Position numbers and translations under genes: made by a program
Shown: one piece after another, positions 48,846 through 56,700 of the stretch
How positions within the stretch are numbered: the first letter of the stretch is position 1
Layout: each line of letters opens with the position of its first letter
Source of the DNA: an uncultured Veillonellaceae bacterium
GTDB lineage: Bacteria > Bacillota > Negativicutes > Veillonellales > Dialisteraceae
Assembly (NCBI GenBank): GCA_927353735.1
Contig: CAKMIA010000006.1
Span: 16,084-80,083 of the forward strand
DNA: 64,000 nucleotides
Direction of reading: 5' to 3'
The notes under the pieces: model-generated
The model's input: only the letters and a program-made list of their open reading frames with translations
Told to the model about the DNA's origin: nothing
Database searches by the model: none

Positions 48846-50168
48846 TTATACCAGCTTTCCCTTGAGGACCCAGGTCTGTCCCTGCTCCACCAGCGCATTC
48901 CGCAGGTCGCCCACGGCCAGCCCTTCCTCTTTCGGGAAAATGATCATCTTATTGCCGGACGTCCGTCCGTACCAGTTGTTGTCGTCCTGCTTCGTCGCGC
49001 CCTCCACAATGATCGGATAGACCTTTCCTTCCATGGCGCGGTTCTTCGCGAGGCTGATCTCGTTCTGCACGTCCATCAGCTCCTGCAGGCGGCGGTGCTT
49101 CACCGCATCGTCGATCTGGTCCTCCATCCGGGCCGCCGGCGTCCCCTGCCGGGGCGAATAGATGAACGTATACGCCGAATCAAACTGCGCCTCCCGGAGC
49201 AGCCGGAGCGTCGCCTGATGCATGTCCTCCGTTTCTCCCGGGAAGCCCGTAATGAGGTCCGTCGTCACGGTGATGTCGGGCATGCGCTTCCGCACATAGG
49301 CCAGCAGCTCCATGAAATGCTCGATGGTGTAGCCCCGGTTCATCCGGCGGAGCATTTCATTGTCCCCGTGCTGTACGGGCAGATGCATCTGGCGCGCCAC
49401 CTTCGGCGAATCCGCCATGGCATCCACCATATCAAAGGTCATATCCCTCGGATGAGACGTCATGTACCGCACCCGTTCGATGCCGTCCACCTTGTCCAGC
49501 GCGCGGATGAGCGTACCGAAGTCCGTGCCGTCCCGGAAATCCAGTCCGTAGGAATTGACATTCTGGCCGAGGAGCGTGATTTCCTTATAGCCCTCGGCGG
49601 CCAGCCCGCGCACCTCCCGCACAATGTCCTCCACGGTGCGGCTGGTCTGGCGGCCCCGCACATAGGGAACGATGCAGTACGTGCAGAATTTATTGCACCC
49701 CTGCATGATCGGCACCCACGCGAAAATATGGCTCTTCCGGGCCGCCCGGAGCTCGCTGTAGTCCTTCACCCGCTCCGGATTCATCTGCGTCCGCACCACG
49801 TGCTGGCGCTCCTGCAGCTCTTCCGTCACCACGTCCTTCAGATCATGGATGTGGTACGGTCCCAGCACGAAATCGATGATGGGCATGCGGGAAATGAGCT
49901 TTCCCTTGTTTTCCTGCGCCATGCAGCCCATGATGCCCACGAGCAGATCCGGATTCTTTTCCTTCATCCGCTTGATCTCGCCGATCTTGCCGTAGACCTT
50001 TTCCTCCGCATTCTGGCGGATGCTGCACGTATTCAGGATCACGATATCCGCCTCTTCCATGGACGGCGCTTCCGTATACCCCAGTTCCGCGAGCTGGCCG
50101 TTGATGCGCTCCGTGTCGGACTCATTCATCTGGCAGCCGTATGTGACGGTGTAGTATTGTTTTCCCAT
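48846..50168 (-). CDS. miaB: tRNA-2-methylthio-N6-dimethylallyladenosine synthase
   Basis: 440 aa. A radical-SAM methylthiotransferase acting after MiaA on tRNA A37. The N-terminal cluster uses YGCQMNESD, NTCSIRQ and GCMAQ; the radical-SAM cluster is CNKFCTYC; a TRAM domain closes the protein (VYPIIVEGATK to GKLV). The ATG at 50168 has CAGGAG 7 nt upstream. It is the first gene of the operon miaB-mutS-mutL-methyltransferase-miaA-hfq-crcB-ACT. Confidence 0.97.
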   Translation of the reverse strand: MGKQYYTVTYGCQMNESDTERINGQLAELGYTEAPSMEEADIVILNTCSIRQNAEEKVYGKIGEIKRMKEKNPDLLVGIMGCMAQENKGKLISRMPIIDFVLGPYHIHDLKDVVTEELQERQHVVRTQMNPERVKDYSELRAARKSHIFAWVPIMQGCNKFCTYCIVPYVRGRQTSRTVEDIVREVRGLAAEGYKEITLLGQNVNSYGLDFRDGTDFGTLIRALDKVDGIERVRYMTSHPRDMTFDMVDAMADSPKVARQMHLPVQHGDNEMLRRMNRGYTIEHFMELLAYVRKRMPDITVTTDLITGFPGETEDMHQATLRLLREAQFDSAYTFIYSPRQGTPAARMEDQIDDAVKHRRLQELMDVQNEISLAKNRAMEGKVYPIIVEGATKQDDNNWYGRTSGNKMIIFPKEEGLAVGDLRNALVEQGQTWVLKGKLV

Positions 50169-50219
50169 ACTGTATCTCCTGTTTTTATCTTCTGTATGCT
50201 GTGAAAATCGTATCATTTA

Positions 50220-50228
50220 ATTATATCA
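50220..50228 (-). promoter_or_regulatory. Extended -10 promoter of the miaB-mutS-mutL-hfq operon
   Basis: TGATATAAT on the minus strand about 55 bp before miaB. Confidence 0.6.
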
Positions 50229-50302
50229 TAAACGCTCCTGCCGCGAAGAAACCGGCGGCGCCGCGGCATCTGTCCCGCCGGCCCCGCTGCCCCGCTGCGG
50301 AC

Positions 50303-50333
50303 ACAAAAACAGCAGCCCTTCCGGACTGCCGTT
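50303..50333 (-). terminator. Terminator after the paired exported proteins
   Basis: AACGGCAGTCC and GGGCTGCTGTT around GGAA (two wobbles), then TTTTT on the minus strand. Confidence 0.88.
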
Positions 50334-50347
50334 CTGTATGATGCTGT

Positions 50348-50872
50348 TTATTTGTCTGCCGGTGCGGCGGCCTGCTCTGCGGCCTGCTTCAGCGAAAGCT
50401 GTTCCAGATGATAGAGATTCATATACAGGTCCTTCGCCTTCGCGCGGATCTTCAGCGCGTCGCTGCTCTCCTCCTGATCGGCGGATTCGATGGCCTTGCC
50501 GTCCGCGTCATATACTGCGGCCAGCTTCGTTTCCAGCTTGTAGGACTTTTCATTCTTATTTACATAGAGTCCTGCATCAAATTCGCGGATCTGCGTGACC
50601 AGACGGCCTTCGCCGAAGTCTGCCGCATCCACCTTGTCCCGGTAGGATTCCACGTACATTTTGAAGCGCATATTTTCAATGCTGTTCGGATAGTCCATGG
50701 TCTGCATGCCCCGGACCGTATCCATGTCCGCATAGATCACTTCATCCTCGCCCGCATAAATAACGCGGTACTGGGCCGGATCTGCCTGAAGCGCTGCGGA
50801 ATCCATCGCCATCGCCGCTCCCGGCGCCGCGAGAATCAGGCCGGCCATCATCAGACTGTACAGTTTCTTCAT
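50348..50872 (-). CDS. Exported protein of unknown function, paralogue of the next gene
   Basis: 174 aa. The signal peptide MKKLYSLMMAGLILAAPGAAMA and the following MDSAALQADPAQYRVIYAG match the neighbour at 50886 almost step for step. Shared blocks are YADMDTV, SIENMRFKMYVESY, YKLETKLAAVYDADG and a C-terminal KDLYMNLYHLEQ. There are no cysteines and no known motif. The ATG at 50872 has GGGAGG 7 nt upstream; gap to the paralogue 13 bp. Likely periplasmic; role unknown. Confidence 0.82.
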   Translation of the reverse strand: MKKLYSLMMAGLILAAPGAAMAMDSAALQADPAQYRVIYAGEDEVIYADMDTVRGMQTMDYPNSIENMRFKMYVESYRDKVDAADFGEGRLVTQIREFDAGLYVNKNEKSYKLETKLAAVYDADGKAIESADQEESSDALKIRAKAKDLYMNLYHLEQLSLKQAAEQAAAPADK

Positions 50873-50885
50873 GTCCGCACCTCCC

Positions 50886-51365
50886 TTATTCCGCCTTCGG
50901 CGCATGCACTGCGCGGAAGAGGCTGTAATACAGATCGTCAGCGTCGAGCTTTACCTTTTTGCCCTTCCAGGACGGGCCGCCGATCTCCCTGCCGTCTGCG
51001 TCATAGACAGCGGTGAGCTTCGTTTCCAGACGATAGCGGTCGGCGTTTTTATTGCCGTACGCCACCGCTTCATACTGCTGGATATCCGCTACGGTATCGC
51101 CCGTCTGGTATGCCATGGCGTCGGGATTTTTTACATAATTCTCCACATACATGGTGAAGGAAATATTTTCAATGCTCGCATGGAGGTCGCGGCTCTGCAC
51201 GGCGTTCACCGTTGCCATATCCGCATAGACCGCCTTTTTGCCGTCTGCGTAGATCACGCGGTACTGAGATGGATTTTCGAGAAGAGTCGCCGAATCCATC
51301 GCCATGGCTGCGCCCGGCGCGGCCAGAATCAGACCGGCTGCCATAGCTGCCCACAGTTTTTTCAT
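50886..51365 (-). CDS. Exported protein of unknown function, first of a paralogous pair
   Basis: 159 aa. Signal peptide MKKLWAAMAAGLILAAPGAAMA, then MDSATLLENPSQYRVIYADGK, YADMATV, SIENISFTMYVENY, YRLETKLTAVYDADG and a final DDLYYSLFRAVHA. It is about half identical to the next gene by eye. Such small secreted repeats are often lineage-specific. The start has AAAGGAGG 6 nt upstream. The pair is transcribed from the AT-rich promoter region near 51415. Confidence 0.82.
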   Translation of the reverse strand: MKKLWAAMAAGLILAAPGAAMAMDSATLLENPSQYRVIYADGKKAVYADMATVNAVQSRDLHASIENISFTMYVENYVKNPDAMAYQTGDTVADIQQYEAVAYGNKNADRYRLETKLTAVYDADGREIGGPSWKGKKVKLDADDLYYSLFRAVHAPKAE

Positions 51366-51413
51366 AGACTGCCTCCTTTAGTTGGAAAACCAAATTTCAA
51401 TTTGTTATAAATA

Positions 51414-51442
51414 ATAATATCACAGGTAACAAATAAATGCAA
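51414..51442 (-). promoter_or_regulatory. Promoter of the paired exported proteins
   Basis: TTGCAT, 17 bp, TATTAT (51414-51419), with an extended TGA, on the minus strand. A second option is TTGTTA with TATAAC 17 bp on. Confidence 0.55.
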
Positions 51443-51486
51443 TGGCATGGAAACCGGAACGGAAATGCCTGTCCTGTTAGCGGCAG

Positions 51487-52830
51487 TTACACCAGCTTTT
51501 TCCGCCATACTCCGCTGTGCCAGCGCCAGATAAAGACCAGCCCGCGGGTGCATTCGTCCGCCGCCATGGCGACCCAGATGCCCACGAGGCCCCAGCCGAG
51601 ATGGATGCCCAGCAGCCAGGCGCCGAGCGTGGCGATGCCCCACATGAAGAGGATGCCCACCGTGATGGGCGCCCGCACGTCCCCCGCCGCATTGAGCGCC
51701 ATGACCATATTCATATTGATGGCGCGGCCGATCTCCAGGAAAATTTCCACAAAGAGGATCGCTTTCCCCAGCGTGTGTACCTCCGGATCGTCCGTGAAAA
51801 TGGAAAAGACCGCGTCGCTGTGGAAAAACAAAAAGACGGCGATGCTCCCGGAAATCAGGACCGAGACGAGGATGGTGAACTTCACCCGCCGGTCCACCTC
51901 GTCATTGTCCCCGGCGCCCTTGAAATAGCCCACGAGAATCTGCGTGGCCATCGCCAGCGACTGGGAATACACGTAGCTCGCCATGGCGATGATATAGGCG
52001 TAGACCTTCGTGGTGATGACCGCGATGCCGAACACATTGACGAATTTCATGATCACCGCCTGCGAGCACTGGTAGGAGAAGGTCTCCCCGCCGCAGGGAA
52101 TGCCGATGGACAGGATCTGCCGGAGCGTGTGGAACGGGAACGGCCGCAGATACGAAAACGACAGCCGCGTCGGCGTATAGCGGTGAAACAGCCACACGAT
52201 CAGCACCAGTCCGAGGATCTTCGACAGATTGGTGGAAATGCAGACCCCGGCCACGCCCAGCGACGGGATGGGCCCCCAGCCGTGGATCAGGATGAGATTG
52301 CCGCTGATGTTCAGCACATTCATTACCAGCGAGCAGATCATGGTGAGCTTCAGGAGCGACCAGCCCCGGAGAAAGGAAATGAACGCCATGTACACGCTCT
52401 GCACAAAGACAAAGGCGCCGATCCACCGGATGTAGAGCAGCGCATCTCCCCAGATCTCCACCGGCACGCCGATGAGCCGCAGAAACCACTCCCCGCAGAA
52501 GAAAAGCAGCCCCGACAGCACCGCGCCGAGACAGAAATTGGACGCCACCGCCACGGTGCACACCTCGTTCACCTTGGACAGGTCGCCTGCGCCGCGGTAG
52601 TGCGCGATGAGGATCGTCGCTGCCTGGCACATCACCGCCAGCGTCAGCACGATCATATTGAATACCACATTATCATTGCCCACGGCAGCCACCGCGTCCT
52701 GCGAGTAGCGGCTCAGCATGAACTGGTCCACATTGGGCACCATCATCTGCAGCGCCGTCTCCACGAAAATGGGCACCGACATGGAAAAGACCGTCCACCG
52801 GCTTTTATACGGATTTGTTTTTGCTGTCAT
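51487..52830 (-). CDS. MATE-family efflux transporter
   Basis: 447 aa with twelve predicted membrane segments in two MatE repeats (SMSVPIFVETALQMMVPNVD, then IGIPCGGETFSYQCSQAVIM). It exports cationic compounds or drugs using sodium or proton gradients; the substrate is unknown. The NorM/DinF subgroup cannot be decided by eye. The ATG has GGGGG about 4-5 nt upstream. Confidence 0.9.
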   Translation of the reverse strand: MTAKTNPYKSRWTVFSMSVPIFVETALQMMVPNVDQFMLSRYSQDAVAAVGNDNVVFNMIVLTLAVMCQAATILIAHYRGAGDLSKVNEVCTVAVASNFCLGAVLSGLLFFCGEWFLRLIGVPVEIWGDALLYIRWIGAFVFVQSVYMAFISFLRGWSLLKLTMICSLVMNVLNISGNLILIHGWGPIPSLGVAGVCISTNLSKILGLVLIVWLFHRYTPTRLSFSYLRPFPFHTLRQILSIGIPCGGETFSYQCSQAVIMKFVNVFGIAVITTKVYAYIIAMASYVYSQSLAMATQILVGYFKGAGDNDEVDRRVKFTILVSVLISGSIAVFLFFHSDAVFSIFTDDPEVHTLGKAILFVEIFLEIGRAINMNMVMALNAAGDVRAPITVGILFMWGIATLGAWLLGIHLGWGLVGIWVAMAADECTRGLVFIWRWHSGVWRKKLV

Positions 52831-52866
52831 AGATCCCCCTGTTCCGTCATTCAGAATATGGGACCT

Positions 52867-52895
52867 ATCCTATCACGCCCGCCGCCGCGGTGCAA
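52867..52895 (-). promoter_or_regulatory. Promoter of the MATE gene
   Basis: TTGCAC (52890-52895), 17 bp ending in TGA, TAGGAT (52867-52872) on the minus strand. Confidence 0.55.
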
Positions 52896-52905
52896 GGCGC
52901 GCACG

Positions 52906-52932
52906 AAAAAAAGGCGCCCCGACGGGACGCCC
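52906..52932 (-). terminator. Terminator of the CBS-ACT gene
   Basis: AGGGCGTCCC and GGGGCGCCTT around GTC, then TTTTTT on the minus strand. Confidence 0.88.
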
Positions 52933-52947
52933 TTCCGCGCAGGAAGC

Positions 52948-53592
52948 TCAGCGGATCTCCACCGTATGAGCCACCTTGTAGCCGTGCTCCTCCAGATGCT
53001 TCGTAGCCAGAGGCAGATCGGGGAAATCGCCGCGGATGACGATTTCATATTCACTTTCATTTTCCTTGTAGGTGACAAGGCTGTCGATATTGACGCCGTC
53101 CTTCGCCAGCACGCCGGAAATATCCTCCATAGCGCCCTGCCGGTCATGCACATAGAGGGAAATGCGGGTCTTGCCGTCGGCGAGCCCCATCATGTTCACG
53201 AAAGCACGCAGGATATCCCGCGCGGTGATGACGCCCACCACAGCGCCCATGTCGCTCACAACGGGGAGGCCGCTGATGTTGTTCCGTTCCATCAGATAAG
53301 CCGCTTCCTCGATGGTGGCCTCCGCATTGATGGCAATCACCCGCTTCGACATGATGTTCTTCACCATCAGCGTATCCAGCAGCGAGCTGATCTCATACTG
53401 GGACAGCGTGGTCGCCGGAGACGGAGATACGCGGCTGATGTCGCCGTCGCTCACCAGACCCACCAGTTTGCCGCCCTCCAGCACGGGCAAGCGGTTGATC
53501 TTGTGCGCCTTCATGATCGCCGCCGCCTTGGTCACCGTCGTGTCCGGCGTAATGGTGATCGGATTCTTTGACATTCGATTCGCTACAAACAT
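52948..53592 (-). CDS. CBS-domain pair with C-terminal ACT domain (AcuB-like)
   Basis: 214 aa. Two CBS modules (MSKNPITITPDTTVTKAAAIM, then IMSKRVIAINAEATIEEAA) bind adenine nucleotides and are followed by an ACT fold (TRISLYVHDRQGAMEDISGVL). This arrangement is that of AcuB-type regulators of acetoin or acetate metabolism, but the partner enzyme is not in the window. The ATG at 53592 has AAGGGA 8 nt upstream. Confidence 0.88.
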   Translation of the reverse strand: MFVANRMSKNPITITPDTTVTKAAAIMKAHKINRLPVLEGGKLVGLVSDGDISRVSPSPATTLSQYEISSLLDTLMVKNIMSKRVIAINAEATIEEAAYLMERNNISGLPVVSDMGAVVGVITARDILRAFVNMMGLADGKTRISLYVHDRQGAMEDISGVLAKDGVNIDSLVTYKENESEYEIVIRGDFPDLPLATKHLEEHGYKVAHTVEIR

Positions 53593-53638
53593 GATAATCG
53601 TCCCTTCCTCAAGACAATGGAAACCGAATTCTCCTTTT

Positions 53639-53647
53639 ATTGTACCA
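53639..53647 (-). promoter_or_regulatory. Extended -10 promoter of the CBS-ACT gene
   Basis: TGGTACAAT on the minus strand, about 50 bp before the start. Confidence 0.5.
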
Positions 53648-53702
53648 CAGACAGCCCGTGTCCCGGCACCCGCCGGAGCGCTTTCCTCCAGGCTCTGCCG
53701 CA

Positions 53703-53738
53703 AGGAAAAGAGCATCCCTCAAAGAATGTCCTTTCCTC
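53703..53738 (-). terminator. Imperfect hairpin after the large helicase-nuclease
   Basis: GGAAAGGA-CATTC and GGATG-CTCTTTTCC pair with some mismatches just past the stop; T-rich right arm. Confidence 0.5.
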
Positions 53739-56700
53739 TTAAAAACTTCCATCCGGAAGCGGTTTCCGCTGCATTCGATTATCCATAATACGGAATGACA
53801 GCTTGCCTTCTTCCAGTGCCTCCGGAAAAGTAAATGTTTGTATGCCGGAAGAAAATTCCAGTGTCATTTTCTTTTCATCTATCTGCGTAATTGTCCCTAT
53901 CCCGCCAAAGTACTTGGCCAGCCGCAGTCCCGGTTTAACTTCATAATAGGTCTTATTTGCAGTATCTACAATGACAGACTGCTCCGGCAAGCGGGAAATT
54001 CTGAGTACATACGACCTTCCCAGTCGAACAGATTTTGTATACTCTTTTGGCAGAAATTTTTGTTCCGCCTTTTTGCTATTCTTGACTGCCACCGATATTC
54101 CATTTTTCATTTCCGACGAAAGCTCTACAGTGACATCCGAATCCATCAGTGCAAGCATGTCCGAAGATACTGCTTTTCCAAATTCCCGATTCTGCAATCC
54201 ATTGAATATCACCTTACGGTTCAGCAGGTCTTTCGGAAATTCAAAAAAGAAAGTCCCCTGCGGAAACTGGACCACAATATCAGCACGGTTTGTGCTTTTA
54301 ATGGTTCCAATGACCGCTTTCTGTGCCGGAAAGGATTTCAACAGCTTAAGTCCGGGCTGTACCTCATAATAGGTTTTGGCCTTTCTGTCAATAATAATGG
54401 CATGGGACCGATCTTCTGTACTCCAGAAATCGCACCCATTTCCCACAGCACTTCTTCTGGTATATCGTTTCGCCAGTTTCCGGCTGGCATTTATTACCTC
54501 TTCTCTGTTCTGCCCCTCCTTCTCTGTCTCCTGATGTACCGCAGTCCGGCCATAGGTTTTTGCTGGTGGTTCTGCCGCATAAGAAGCAGATGGTTTCTTT
54601 TTCCCGGACTCATACGTCCCTGGCGCATCCGTTCTTAACGTAAGCGGTTTGTCTGTATGATTGTCATTTTTCTTATTTTCTTTCACAGTGACCGACAATC
54701 GCACCGTCCGTTTCCTGCCAGCTCTTGTATTTTTACCAGAACCTGACGGCTGCCGGGAAACCAGTTCCGAAATCGTCTCTGCATCGGACTTCTGTACTAT
54801 ACGCATCGCCCGTGTTTCGATTGATTGAATCAAAGTATCAGACACAGCCTCAGCAGCTTTGCCGTATCCTTCCCTTTCAATACCGAGCTCTTCCAGCCTG
54901 TGGAACACCGCTCGCATAGTCCCCGCTTTGTCCCGATAAAATTCCGTCCCGCGGATTCGGATAAACCGCCATCCCAATCGTTCCAGAATCGTCTGGCGTT
55001 CCATATCTTCCTGTACTTTTTCTGCAGAACTGTGATACCGGGCGCCATCACATTCCACAGCCACCCGATTATCCCCATAGGAAACGACAATATCAATTCT
55101 GTAGGCTCCTGCTTTCCACTGCTGTTCAAAACGGAAGCCCTCCTTCTGCAGATACTGGCATACCTCTTTTTCAAAAGGCGATTCGGAAAAATGTTCAATT
55201 TTTTCCTCCTCGTTATAAGCTGCCGGATTTTCCGCATACTCCAGAAGTCCACGACGAATGTCGTAGCCGTCAGCGCCCCGCTTCAGGTCATTATCCTTAT
55301 CCAGCGAATGAACGATCCAGAGCTGATCTCTTGCACGGCTCACCGCAACATTATACCGCTGCTGGTATACCTTATTTTCAGGGCTTCTATAGCTCAATGC
55401 CCCTTCTTTGTCTTCGGCACTGTCCACCATAGAAAGGAAAATCACATCCCGCTCATCCCCCTGAAACTGGGCCGCTTCCCCGCAGAGGATCTGCCGTTCC
55501 TCAATTTCCTTCAGGGACAGCAGGGAAGAAATTTCCTTTTCAATCAGATCTGCCTGCCCGCCGCTGAGCAGAGAAATCACGCCTATGGATTTCCCTTTAT
55601 AGGCAGGGTCCTCACAACAGGCCTTAACCAGCGATGCCACACTCCGGGCCTCTTTAGCATTCGTTGTCCCGGAACGTTTTCCACCAGATACCCGAAACGG
55701 GATAACCGCGGGATGCAGATTGGTATCATTGGCCGGACGCAGCGGCTTGATGCGATGATCATAAGACAGGTTGTTGCTATAGCCAATAATATCCGGCACA
55801 CAACGAAAATGTTCCAGCAGCATGATCGGTACGGATATGCCCGCTGCCAGATCATACAGCGATACCTGCGCATTCAGCAGACCTGCAATAGGGAAGCCAT
55901 CCGGCAGACACTGGTCCTTAAGCCGTTCCACATCCTGTTCCTGAATGCCGATACTGCTCGGACTGACCTGCTTATCATCGCCAACGATGATGACCTTATC
56001 TGCCAGCCCCAGTGTCACCAGCGCGGTCAGGTCCGACTGACTGGACTCATCCACAATGATGATGTCAAAATGATTCTGAGACGGATCAAACATCTCAAAA
56101 GTAGATGCAAACGGCATGATCCATACGGGAATCGCCTTCTGGCACTCCTTCATGGATTCCCGGGCCTGTTTTCGATAGGTATCTGCATACTTTCCGGTGC
56201 CTTTCCCAAGCCGTTTGATATTGACCTGCCAGGTCTGAAGGGCACGCTGCAACTCATTATTATCATGAATCGTCTGAGATACATGAAGCCACGCCTTATA
56301 TTCACACAATTCTCCGGTATATTTCCGGAGCTGACTGGATAATTCTTCCTCCTTTTTCTGCAGCTCATTCACCGGTACTGCATTGATATCCTGAATCCAG
56401 TGGTCAAAAACCTTCCACTTCCAGGCCTCCCTGATGTTCTGCTGTGGAATCGAAGCCCCAAAATTTCCCGTTCTTTCTTCAATCGCCGCAGCCCATCCAG
56501 GAGCCACTTCCTTGAGCTTTTTCAGAAGGTTGTGTCTCTGATTTAACAGATATCTTTTTTCTGAAATTTCATGGATCTCATGACAGGCCTGCCGGTAGGT
56601 TTCGATGGCAGACGCCTCTTCATTCGATATCAGCGACCGGATTGCCTGCTTCCATTTCTTTACAGCAGCGAGTCCTGAATCATAAGAATCCGCCTGCTGT

